Shown: piece after piece, positions 10,018-18,478 of the stretch
Layout of the letters: every line of letters starts with the position of its first letter
How positions within the stretch are numbered: position 1 is the stretch's first letter
Origin: Priapulus caudatus
Taxonomy: Eukaryota; Priapulida; Priapulimorpha; Priapulimorphida; Priapulidae
Length of the DNA stretch: 30,821 nucleotides
Reading direction: 5' to 3'
Assembly (NCBI RefSeq): GCF_000485595.1
Contig: NW_014577193.1
Location: forward strand, 31,288-62,108
Program-made: the position numbers and the translations under genes
Notes under the pieces: generated by a model
Databases searched by the model: none
Told to the model about the DNA's origin: nothing
The model's input: the letters and a program-made list of their open reading frames with translations, nothing else

Positions 10018-10482
10018 TTATGTTTGAACTGTAACGCGTGTCTGACTCACTGAATGGTCCGAGGTTCGGTAGCTTGAAATTACGGCGCGAGATGACTGCG
10101 CATCCTGATTTTGAGTTTGAGAAATTTGTAGTTGAATCTTGTATGTCTGTGTTGTTGTTCTTGTTATGGCTCCTAGTCGTTGTACACTCATGATAGAGGC
10201 ATAAACGCGGTAGTTGCAAAGTATCATATTCCCGTGTGCTACGTAGAAGCGCCGTTCGGTGTATCGCACGTGCGGAGAATCCGATTCTTTTTCTTGGCAT
10301 AATCTGGCAGGATCGCCTTCGCCGTCCTTTTGACAATACTCATTCTCGCATGATGCCTCCGTTGGTACGTTGGGTAAGTTTGGCTGCGTAGTTGGCACAC
10401 GGCCGCATCTTCGTTGGAATACGAGCTGCTGTGCGTCCTGCCGGTCGTTAAGTATAGGTAGTCTGGCCTGTGCGTCCGACAC
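10018..10482 (-). CDS. Candidate coding exon, unknown product
   Basis: A 154-residue open frame on the minus strand has non-repetitive, protein-like composition. Its central part contains spaced cysteines (RCGRVP, ASCENEYCQ, ARLCQE, MILCNY) and mixed charged and aromatic residues. Its strand is that of the cysteine-rich exon about 1 kb downstream, so it could be an upstream exon of the same secreted protein. No domain was recognised and no clear splice donor was found. Overlapping open frames exist in other frames, so chance is possible. Boundaries given are those of the open frame, not of a proven exon. Confidence 0.25.
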   Translation of the reverse strand: MSDAQARLPILNDRQDAQQLVFQRRCGRVPTTQPNLPNVPTEASCENEYCQKDGEGDPARLCQEKESDSPHVRYTERRFYVAHGNMILCNYRVYASIMSVQRLGAITRTTTQTYKIQLQISQTQNQDAQSSRAVISSYRTSDHSVSQTRVTVQT

Positions 10483-10839
10483 ACTGCAGCCATTGCATAT
10501 ACTCGTCTATCCAGCTGGTAGTAGGCCGCCGCCGTTGAATTTGGCAAAGAAAATCGGGACAGTTGACTAGAAAGCATATAGTCTAAAAAATCCCCTTGTA
10601 ACTGTTGTTTAAGGGCTAGTGCTGGCCGGACGGGCGGTCTACAGCTGATTACCATAGTATAGTGGTCGGTCAGACCCCGCCATGCGTCGTAAAAACTGGA
10701 ATACCGCGGTTTTATGTGACTATCACGATTGTTTAAAATTTTTTTTATGTCCAGCTCATAATCTGCTATTGAATATTTTTACGCAATTGAAAATTTATAA
10801 AATATAACACTTTTTAGGTATTGTAGGTAAACTTACGGT
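10483..10839. other. Spacer without recognised features
   Basis: Moderately GC-rich to about 10680, then AT-rich. Open frames overlap those just to the left but show no recognisable family. Confidence 0.4.
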
Positions 10840-11168
10840 GTTTGAGAGAGAGGAGGAAGAAGACGAAGCGCAGATCATGTGAGAGAGACAGACTCAACGA
10901 CAGCGAAGAGAATAGAGAAGCGAGTGCAGAGAGAGCAGAGAGAGAGAGAGAGCCAGGAGAGAGAGAGAGATGAGGAGGAGAGAGAGGGAGAGGGAGAGAG
11001 AGAGAGAGGAAAGATGGAAGAGAGAAGAGAGAGAGCAGAGAGAGAGGAAGGAGAGAGAGAAGAGAGAGAGAGCCGGACGAAGAGGAGGGAGAGACAGAGA
11101 GAGAGAGACGAGATGAGAGAAGCAGAGTGAGAGATGAGAGAGAGAGGAGAGAGCGAGAGAGAGAGCGC
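10840..11168. repeat. (GA)n-rich low-complexity tract
   Basis: GA run with interspersed GGA, GCA and GAA triplets. It abuts the pseudogene at 11169. Long open frames on both strands (Glu/Arg or Ser/Leu-rich) are products of the repeat. Confidence 0.95.
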
Positions 11169-11360
11169 ACTGAAGTCTATAGAGTACTGGTCGATATTTC
11201 TCTTCGCAAGGCCCAAAGAAAAGTGCCGGCGGCGTGCGAGAACGCGTTGCGATGAAGACGACTGCTCGTGGTGTCGAGCCGATGAGATGGTCATCTGAAT
11301 CGTGGCTGCTACGGAGAGATGTGGATGCAGCAACTTGCGAGCTGCGCTGAGATAAAATCG
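11169..11360 (+). pseudogene. Frameshifted inverted copy of the cysteine-rich exon
   Basis: Starting actgaagtctata, this plus-strand segment matches the minus strand of 8842-9023 over its whole length. Shared words include cgcaaggc, aaagaaaagtgccggcgg, gttgcgatgaagacgactgc and gagatgtggatgcagcaact, then gctgagataaaatcg. Several 1-2-base indels break the reading frame. The similarity stops at about 11360, so the distal part of the exon is absent. It is an inverted duplicate about 2.1 kb from the parent, with flanking GA repeat in mirror arrangement. Confidence 0.85.
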
Positions 11361-11495
11361 GCTCCTCCCTCTTATAGATATAGGTATCAAGGAGAGTTAT
11401 ACTATGGGAGGTAAAATAAGGGTCGTGTAACTATAAGCTAAGGTATATACTATATAACTTTTAAGCCAAGCGCCAAGGGCAAAGGATCTCTCTCC
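11361..11495. other. Spacer up to the assembly gap
   Basis: Short non-coding stretch ending in ggatctctctcc at the run of N. Confidence 0.5.
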
Positions 11496-11520
11496 NNNNN
11501 NNNNNNNNNNNNNNNNNNNN
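11496..11520. other. Assembly gap (25 N)
   Basis: 25 unresolved bases. The left flank ends in a CT run and the right flank is a GA run, so the gap sits at a microsatellite and its true length is unknown. Confidence 1.
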
Positions 11521-11530
11521 AGAGAGAGAA

Positions 11531-11583
<53 letters not shown>
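11521..11583. repeat. (GA)n microsatellite after the gap
   Basis: GA run with occasional extra A, directly after the N run. Confidence 0.95.
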
Positions 11584-11698
11584 TCAGCCTAAAAATTTAA
11601 GGAGATTGCTATTGACTGAACGTATTTAGAATACAGAAAGAAAGAAAGAGAAGAGTAGAAACAAGATGGGGGAGGGCACCTGGTTTTATACTTTTGGG

Positions 11699-12592
11699 TC
11701 ACAAAGCTTGACCTTTGATGTTGATATTACAGTACAATCTATTATTAAATTTTTCAAGTGTGAGATTTTGGAATGCAATATTTTTTTCAACATTATATAT
11801 AAATTCTATTTCTCTTTTCATATCTAGCAAAAATGGTATAGTGTTTCGACACCTGCATCTATAGATATGAAATTTTATAACTATAATTAAAAAATTTATT
11901 ATTTCTTGGTTTTTCTCCAAGCTGCCGAATATACATTTCTTTTTTGTTAGGTTTATTCTAATACCTGTATTATCAATGATCCATGATTGGATTTGTTGCC
12001 AAATATTGGTTACTATTGTACAGTCATGAAAGAGATGTAATAAAGATTCTTTTTCTTGTTGACAGAAAGTACATTTGTCAGAATCAGTTATTTTTATTTG
12101 GTGTAGAAAGGTGTTTGTAGCTAAAATTCTATGATTTAAACGGTATTGGAACCATCTATATTTGGAGTCTATAGTACTTTTAAAGGGAACCATTTGTATT
12201 ATTTTCCATTCACTGGCTGAAAAGTTTTCACTTAAATCTCGCTCCCATTTTGTCATCCATCTGTATTTTTCTGCACCTAGTTTTGAGGCTATCAATATGT
12301 TATAAAAAGATTTGCATCCCTTTTTGTTCTTTAAGACCCATGCTAACTGAGTGGGTATTATAGGTTGAACCAGTTTATTTAAATTTGTTAAAATAATTCC
12401 TTTTTTTCTAGCAAATGTTTTAATACTTTTTATTACTCCCAAGTAATTTAAGTAGCTTGTTTCCATATTATATTTCATTTTCAGTTGATCATACTCATAA
12501 AATTGACCATTTTCCTCTATTAGATCATTGATAAACAGGATTCCTGATTTAATCCAGCCAGTATATTCCAGATATATCCAGATATATCCAGA
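11699..12592 (-). mobile_element. L1/Tx1-like LINE, 5'-truncated ORF2 C-terminus
   Basis: The minus-strand frame is open for 297 residues, from just below a stop at 12593-12595 to the stop at 11699. Near its N-terminal end it reads GWIKSG, I-L-F-I-N-D-L-I and FYEYDQLK, the familiar segment after the reverse transcriptase of L1/Tx1 ORF2. Near residue 190 is a zf-RVT zinc knuckle, CTFCQQEKESLLHLFHDC (CxxC then HxxxxC), preceded by RWFQYRLNHRILATNTFLH. No reverse transcriptase or endonuclease domain remains, so this is a 5'-truncated insertion typical of target-primed reverse transcription. A short tandem repeat (gatatatcca) sits at the truncation point (about 12569-12592). The frame is intact, which suggests a fairly young insertion. 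Confidence 0.85.
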
Positions 12593-13570
12593 TCAGGAGT
12601 AGATTATAGGGAAGGAGTGTGACATCAATAAACAAGGGAAATTCGTCATTTACTAGCCTTAAAATATCTACGATTTACTACGCGTAACTCATCCAACTTG
12701 AGCTCAAATCGTACACAGTACATTCGCCTAGCATCGTGCGAAATCGTTTCCTCGTATACACAAGCAATCCGGAGATACAGACTAAAACGTCTAAATGCCC
12801 GGCAGTTTTTAATTTTCGGTGATTTCTCAAGTAAACAGGAGGTTAGGTTTAGGGTTAGGGTGCCGGCTGCCGGGCATATAGCCACAGCGTACAATATAAT
12901 CAGTGTGGTACAAATTATCAGTAGTAACATTGTATTCCTGTTGATTCATTCATTCATTCAACACCCGGGTGATACTCCATTAGGAGTGTTCCCAACTTTA
13001 ATGTCATTAATGGTCATAATAACATATATATATATATATATATATATAATATAATATAATAAAGAAAACAGCATAGTGGAGCAAAGATGTGTTATAAGAA
13101 AAGCAGTAATTCTCACCGATTACGAATCTATTTGCGATCGTTATACCTTATCAGGAGTGTATCAAATACACTCCTGACCTTATTACATGTAACGAGACGT
13201 AGTAGTACGAGAGTATTTACATGTGCAGTGAAGAAATATTATTTTACGACAACAGTAAACAAGACCCTAGCTGCTGTCAGGAATTGCCAGCACTATTTAC
13301 TGACAGAACCAGCCACCGCCATATACAACGGACACCGGACCATTAATGCAGGGTTTCTTCTGCATAGGAGGCACTGCGGCGCACCGCCGTTGTCAAATTT
13401 AACAACGCCGTTGTGAAAATGTTCCTGTATATACCCGCCGTTGTCAAAATATTGTCAATCTAAAAATAAATAGATCACCACGTGCTTCTGACTATATACA
13501 TGGAAAATCGTAATGAATTTCACAGCAACGTTTCTTTTTGCGTGCCGGCACACTCTTGTGGCATTCCCGA
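12593..13570. other. Non-coding region with telomere-like words, a TA tract and a hairpin
   Basis: Contains ggttaggtttagggttaggg (about 12840-12860), a (TA)n at about 13024-13050 and a perfect 12-bp-arm hairpin at 13151-13177. Short open frames show no family features. No gene is recognised. Confidence 0.55.
13151..13177. repeat. Perfect inverted repeat (hairpin)
   Basis: Arms tcaggagtgtat and atacactcctga (12 bp each) around a 3-base loop caa. It has no T-run and no neighbouring gene to make it a functional terminator. It may be a relic of a foldback element. Confidence 0.85.
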
Positions 13571-13645
13571 TTGCAGCTTTTTCTGCGATTCCGGGAAGGT
13601 TTTGCTGTTGCTCCCTCATACCAGCGGTGCCCACTCCTACATATA
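13571..13645. repeat. Dispersed repeat family R1, copy 2
   Basis: Second copy of the segment at 5782-5855, same orientation. The short open frame across it is not credible as a gene. Confidence 0.7.
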
Positions 13646-13819
13646 CAGCAATAAGCATGCCCACGTGACTAACAATCAGTGCATTTGCCCCCCCCCTTAC
13701 TTCAATCAATGCTGCCCCAGCCAGCAAGCACGAGCCACGATGTGCACAGCCATGGACGTGGGTAACAGGGGTGTCGCTTTTTGTTACGGATTGCTTTTTT
13801 TTCGGTTTTTAGCTCACCT

Positions 13820-14565
13820 GGCGTAGTCAAGAAGGGGGGATCATAAAAAGGACTCGGGATGACCAATGTGGTGGTCAAGGGTCAAAGGTCAAGATGTGTC
13901 AACAGAGGGGGAATATTTCCCCCTTAACTTAAAGGGACAGTATAGCCTCTAGGATTTTACTGCATACAACTGTACTTGCTGTATAAAAAATCGTCTATAC
14001 CCACATGTATTTGTCACCAGATACTTAATTAATTATTTACACATCAACGCTACGAAATTTGAACGGCGCCATGTGCATAGTCGAAAGGCTTCTGGAAGCG
14101 CCAGAACTGCTCAATTGACCGATCAGAGGCCGATGTGACAGAACCGTTAAAGTGATATTGACAGAGCAGCGAATTCGTTCAAAAGGCGCCACCAGGTGGC
14201 GCGAAGCGCGCTTCGCGCGGATCCGGGCTGCAGACTGTCCAGAGACTAGTTCAATAGCAACAGAGATAGAAAGTTCCCCTAGCAACAGGTACAAAGTTTT
14301 CCCCAACGACACAGACAAGCGCGGGGGAGGGAGTACCATAGCTACCCGATGTGGGAGGTAAGGGAGTTGCGCCACCATGTACACGCGCGAGGCGAGGGAG
14401 TTGCACCGGCCGAGCACGTGGCGGACAGGGGGGGTGCGACGCTCGGACATATATTGGACCAAGGGAGTTGCATCACCCGTGCACGTGTTAAGCGAGGTGG
14501 TGACAACGATCAGGTACCTGAGGCACGTAAGAGAGAGGCACTGCCAGGATCCTACGTCACCGCAG
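13820..14565. other. Repeat-like non-coding DNA with strong palindromes
   Basis: Around 13860-13910 is ggtcaagggtcaaaggtcaa, a low-complexity word common in interspersed repeats. 13936-13960 reads aagggacagtatagcct; a related word, aagggacaatacgcct, occurs at about 26798-26813. At 14185-14218 are two adjacent inverted repeats: gcgccacc/ggtggcgc, then the perfect 20-bp palindrome gcgcgaagcgcgcttcgcgc (14199-14218). The long minus-strand open frame (14037-14585) crosses these palindromes and has no family features. No gene is called. Confidence 0.5.
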
Positions 14566-14579
14566 GGTCCTATATAAGC
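14566..14579 (+). promoter_or_regulatory. TATA-box-like promoter element
   Basis: gggtcctatataagcag fits a Pol II TATA box. It is followed about 50 bp later by a CGAA microsatellite and about 590 bp later by aataaaa at 15160. TATA plus polyadenylation signal in one short block is the arrangement of an LTR, but no TG...CA ends with matching target duplication could be fixed. It lies about 900 bp upstream of URAD and need not belong to it. Confidence 0.35.
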
Positions 14580-14621
14580 AGCCAAAATCTAACGGTAAAA
14601 TCAGTCGGTCTTCGGACGGCC

Positions 14622-14625
14622 ACGA

Positions 14626-14656
<31 letters not shown>

Positions 14657-14685
14657 AACGAACGAACGAACGAACGAACGAGCGA

Positions 14686-14716
<31 letters not shown>

Positions 14717-14804
14717 AGCGAACGAACGAACGAAGGAACAAACGAACGAGCAAACGAGCGAACGAACGAACGAACGGACGAACGAACGAACGAACGAACG
14801 GACG
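14622..14804. repeat. (CGAA)n microsatellite
   Basis: Tetranucleotide cgaa repeated over about 180 bp with interspersed cgag and cgga units. It creates Asn-Glu-Arg-Thr frames on plus and Ser-Phe-Val-Arg frames on minus that are not genes. Confidence 0.97.
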
Positions 14805-15477
14805 CTCGAGGGAGCGTACACACACCGTCGGAAGGAAAGCCACCCACGAGCAGGACGACGCCCGAGAAGGTATATCTTATACTAAGGGAGGAGGGCGGAG
14901 CTATAGCCTACCCCGGACAGGGAGACACACGGCCTAACCACGAACTCGCGCCGAGCCGCGGAGCACACGACGGGGAGAGACAGACGAGGAGCGGCGCCGG
15001 GGGCTACAATATTAACCCGTAGAATAGCTAAGAGTTAAGTTAAACGTAATAACCTAACGAGGTAACGTAAACGCGATACGAGTAATATATATATATATAT
15101 ATATACGCTATATTTGAGATACGTGCGGGCAACGTTATTCATGTTATTCGTATAAGATAAATAAAACCATCCGTTGTATAAAGACGATATAAAGACTTGC
15201 GTTCATTTCACTCTGGGGTTTTCTTGCTACTGCATCACCGTCCTGCCTTCACGGTAGGAGCGGAAAATGATCCCGACACAAATAAACTACACGTGCTAAC
15301 CACAGCACGTGTGAAAGTCCAGTGTGGCCATCCCTAGGGCCACTACACTATCACCGTCCTGGACATTATCTCTATCCTTGAACCCTGGTCCGGCTAGTCC
15401 AACGTGTGCTTCGGACCGCGCTAAACATTGTTTAGCAAGAATTTAAACATTGGCAAGTGTGCAATTATACGCTAAAC
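14805..15477. other. Region upstream of URAD; possible LTR 3' part
   Basis: GC-rich to about 15000, then a (TA)n at 15085-15105 and aataaaa at about 15158-15165. An inverted repeat acacgtgct/agcacgtgt is at about 15287-15310, and an imperfect one (agtgtggcc/ggccactacact) at about 15320-15350. The 12-bp word atcaccgtcctg occurs at 15234 and again at 15350. The segment 15358-15396 (ctggacatta... ccttgaaccctgg) resembles the reverse complement of 20036-20068. No gene is seen. Confidence 0.45.
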
Positions 15478-16023
15478 ATGGCGGACGGACAGCGATCAAT
15501 CTCCGATGTGAATGCGATGGACTACAAAGAGTTTATTCGCGTGTTCGGGAACTGTGTAGAGTGTGTAGAACGCGGTGCGTACATAACAGCTGCTATATAC
15601 GAGAACAGGCCTTACAGAAGCGCAGCACACCTACACGCTGCCTTCTGCCAGTTCTTAGACGGTCAGCCCGATCCACGTAAGTATGTACCAATCTATATAG
15701 ACATAGGACTTCGTGAGTCTTGTAACAGTGAGATAATACTTACTTATGAGATACGTAGACAGTCAGCCCAATGTAGGTAAGTACTAATTTATACAGGTAT
15801 AGTTATTGTGAGATTTTTAGACAGTCAGCCTAATGTACGTAAGTATGCATTAATTTATGTAGGCATAGTTGGTGAAATATTTAAACAGCCAGCCCAACGC
15901 GCGCAAGTATGTATTAATATATATATATATATATGATATATATATATATGAGAATTATTTACTCCTGATATATATTCATGTATGCATGCATATATATATA
16001 TATAATATATATATTTATTTATT

Positions 16024-16094
<71 letters not shown>

Positions 16095-16489
16095 ATATAT
16101 AAAGCCCCATAATTTATTTCTCAGATAAGAGGAGAGTGCTGCGATGCGTTTCTGATCTTGTGGGATCGCTGGCCGAGGCAAGAGATTTGAATAAGGAAGC
16201 TATTCACGAACAGCAAAGTGCGGGACTGCTGACTCTCACATCCAAAGAGCGACAACGCCTGCGCACCGCCAACGATGCGTACAAACACAAGTTTGACTTC
16301 CCCTTCGTGGTCTGCGCGATGGAGAACAAGAAGGAAGTCATAATGACCGAAATCGAACGAAGATTGTCGAACGAACCCGAGCAGGAGTTGTCGACTGGCA
16401 TCGACGAAGTGAAGAAAATTTGCTACTACAGAATTTTAAATATTGTACCGAACAAATATATCGATCAAACCCGTAAATCTAACATGTAA
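15478..16489 (+). CDS. URAD: 2-oxo-4-hydroxy-4-carboxy-5-ureidoimidazoline (OHCU) decarboxylase-like, two exons
   Basis: Exon 1 is 15478-15676 and exon 2 is 16125-16489, joined in phase 1 by a 448-bp GT-AG intron, giving 187 residues (the family is usually about 170-180). The start is aaacATGG. The family enzyme releases CO2 from OHCU to form S-allantoin in urate breakdown, often in peroxisomes. Signatures in order are: VNAMDYKEFIRVFGN, ITAAIYENRPY, LRCVSDLVG, HEQQSAGL, the Asn-x-x-Tyr-x-x-Lys-Phe block with DFPFVV, ERRL, and EVKKICYYRI with the conserved Arg. Glu and Gln of the EQ pair are kept. However, the HPDL motif that carries the catalytic His reads VSDL, and the active-site Ser four residues before Gln is Ala. 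The product may be catalytically dead. The stop overlaps a good splice donor (atGTAAGTa at 16485), so a further exon is possible. Family assignment is firm; activity is doubtful. Confidence 0.9.
15652..15908 (+). repeat. Tandem repeat carrying four copies of the exon 1 end and its splice donor
   Basis: The block ttagacggtcagcccgatccac followed by gtaagtatg (true donor at 15677) recurs three times in the intron. The copies have gtaagt at 15777 and 15839 and gcaagt at 15903. Copies 2-4 are spaced 62-64 bp; the first step is 100 bp. Each copy includes about 25 bp of exon-like sequence and about 35 bp of intron sequence (attaatttat-taggcatag). Confidence 0.85.
15917..16095. repeat. (TA)n and (GT)n microsatellites in the URAD intron
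   Basis: (TA)n patches at about 15917-15948 and 15990-16010, then about 30 uninterrupted GT units at 16028-16089, ending only 30 bp before the 3' splice site (atttatttctcag at 16124). The GT run sits where the branch point would be expected, which may affect splicing. Confidence 0.93.
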
Positions 16490-17137
16490 GTAGGTATGCA
16501 GAAAAATTGTTAGAAACTGTACCACTGCAATCATGCATTTTCTGCATGTTATAGACCTACCTGTAGTTGTAGCGTCCGGTATATCTCTCTAGACAAGTTC
16601 TATGTCTAGATTTATTAGCTAACATCGTACCATAATAATTGTATTGTAATAATTGTATATGAATTTATAATAATTGGTTATTGCTGGCCATGGTTAATCA
16701 GCCACCTTGCTTTCTGCTGTATCGTCCACTTAGCATCGAACCTGCGATTGCAGCGACCTCTCTAGGCAGGTAACTTTAGATACTAGAGCAACACCGTACA
16801 GCATTCGAGAGACGCTGCTCTGAATAATTGTCATGGTTATTTAATTTTTTTCTGCTCTGCGGTGACATCCGCTTACTAGGTTTCTAACTCGTGTAACTAT
16901 TGTAAAACAAAAGAGCAGCGATATCAGCATAGATTAATGCGGAACTTGCGATAGAGAAAATCGTGAGTCTTTTGTTTTACTCATCTCTGATGGAGGAATC
17001 CAACATTAGCGTGTTTATTTGTGCTTTTTACTTGCTAGCTGAATTATACCTGATTTGCCGGGGCTGGTCTAAACAGTGCATATAACAGCAATCTAATAAA
17101 AATGCGGGAAAGTTACTACTATATACCACTACTATAC
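16490..17137. other. URAD 3' flank
   Basis: AT-rich non-coding DNA with no recognised gene or element. It should hold the URAD 3' UTR; no canonical AATAAA was identified close to the stop codon. Confidence 0.5.
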
Positions 17138-17365
17138 TCAACGGACACATCCGAGATAGAGTTCACAACATTTGCCATGCCATGAATATTTGTCCATCAT
17201 CAGTGTTTGCATGTTCGCTATGTCATGCTGGTTATCCCTTGCAATGCAGTCAATGTAGTTCAGTGGCCGTCTTCCTCTGGTTGGGCAAGGCAGTCTCAAG
17301 CAGATCTCATCAGATATGATTTGGTCTTTGGCACGAAAACATTGACCAGAAAATTTTCTGGAAAA
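17138..17365 (-). mobile_element. Non-LTR retrotransposon, 3'-terminal ORF2 remnant
   Basis: The minus-strand frame is open for 75 residues and ends at TGA (17138-17140). It reads FSGQCFRAKDQ, then RLPCPTRGRRPLNYIDCIARD, then NMQTLMMDKYSWHGKC. This is the typical C-terminal tail of CR1/RTE-type ORF2 proteins: a WxGHVLRM-like block, then GRPxxxYIDxxxRD, then ...LMxDRxxWRxxC. The upstream part is missing, so it is a 5'-truncated remnant. It is a different lineage from the L1/Tx1-like copy at 11699-12592. Clade assignment is tentative. Confidence 0.7.
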
Positions 17366-17912
17366 TTAGAAACAACCATTAGGATTGCAATATGCTATCT
17401 TGTTATAATTCTATCTATTTATAAGCCTTATATTTTTACACGCCCTCACATTCATTTTGTTTTTTTAAATACATTCACGCGAACATTCACGCAAAACGTT
17501 TATTCCCTTGCCGTTGGTCGGCGCTAGTGTCGCGTGCTTGCCATGTGCGTGTATCGCCCTATGTTTATTCATACATGCTCGCTCTGCTACCCATCCTATA
17601 TAAATAGATGTAGAACTTTTATATAGGATAGAATAGGGGGTTCTATGGTTTTAATGTGCTACCCAGCCAATAAGTTTGATTGGCAAGGTTTTCATAAATA
17701 GGGGGAACACACATCGCTTAGCGGGGAAATATGCCATCACCGTCGCTGCTGTATGAAATACAATCATCATAGGGAATTGGGCCCCGGACGTCGGTCGCCG
17801 TTGACTGCTAAGATAATTTTCTTCAGCCGTTTTCATAAGATCGAAGTGGAGCCGGGCGAGCTGCCAGCACGTGTGCATAATAAAATCCGATCTATAATAT
17901 TCACTTTTCTCG
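17366..17912. other. Spacer
   Basis: No gene is recognised. A palindromic cctatataaatag/ctatcctatata-like word lies around 17594-17632. The open frame running into the duplicated block at 17913 has no family features. Confidence 0.45.
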
Positions 17913-18282
17913 TAGCATTACGTTTTGGATTCCGCGTTATGCCTATAGCCTTTCTATTCGCTCAGCAACTGTGGTTCGTCCTGCAAGAGTTTAGATCCAC
18001 TGCATGCTGTTGAGTAGAAAAGGGCTTCGCGGATAGAGCTGGCTAGTGAAGATAAATATAACCTGCTGTTATATCTGTTAATATCTGTTATTGTCTTACG
18101 GACGATTATGTGTGCGTCCACATACACACGCGCGAACACCCGCACACGCACACACAAACACACACGCTCGTTCGCGCACGCACGTCCATACCTACGCACA
18201 CACGCAAGCACTCACACGCACACGCGCATCACACAAGCATACGCACGCACGCCCGTCTATACATACGCACACACGCGCGCGC
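17913..18282. repeat. Duplicated segment D, copy 1 (with CA-rich tail)
   Basis: Matches 30136-30525 in the same orientation. Shared stretches include cttttctcgtagcat, cgcgttatgcctat, ctcagcaactgtggttcgtcctgc, agagtttagatccgctgcatgctgttg-like sequence and ggatagagctggctagtgaagataaatat. It then runs into the same CA-rich, irregular repeat. Copy 1 has premature stops in the frames that are open in copy 2, so it is treated as a non-coding dispersed repeat. Confidence 0.85.
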
Positions 18283-18478
18283 ACATGCATGCATACCAAA
18301 CATTCACATGCACGCACATGCGCGCAGGTACGCATACTCACACTCACACTCACACGCACACTCACACGCACACTCACACTCACACTCACACGCACACTCA
18401 CACGCACACTCACACTCACACGCACACGCACACTCACACGCACACTCACACTCACACGCACACTCACACTCACACTTA
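18108..18478. repeat. CA-rich array grading into (CACACT/CACACG) hexanucleotides
   Basis: Irregular CACG/CACA repeat to about 18330, then regular cacact and cacacg hexamers to 18478. The same hexamers form 23060-23437 inside the ankyrin locus. Confidence 0.95.

Noticed and set aside
12840-12862. ttaggg-like words suggesting a telomere
   Set aside because: Only about three imperfect units inside ordinary sequence; interstitial, not a chromosome end.
14037-14585. 182-codon minus-strand open frame
   Set aside because: It crosses two strong palindromes and the TATA-like region and shows no family features; more likely repeat DNA.
13819-15237. LTR bounded by tcacc direct repeats (13814-13818 and 15238-15242 by eye) with TG...CA ends
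   Set aside because: The 5-bp match could easily be chance, and the left end lies in unrelated repeat-like sequence; no PBS or internal region was identified.
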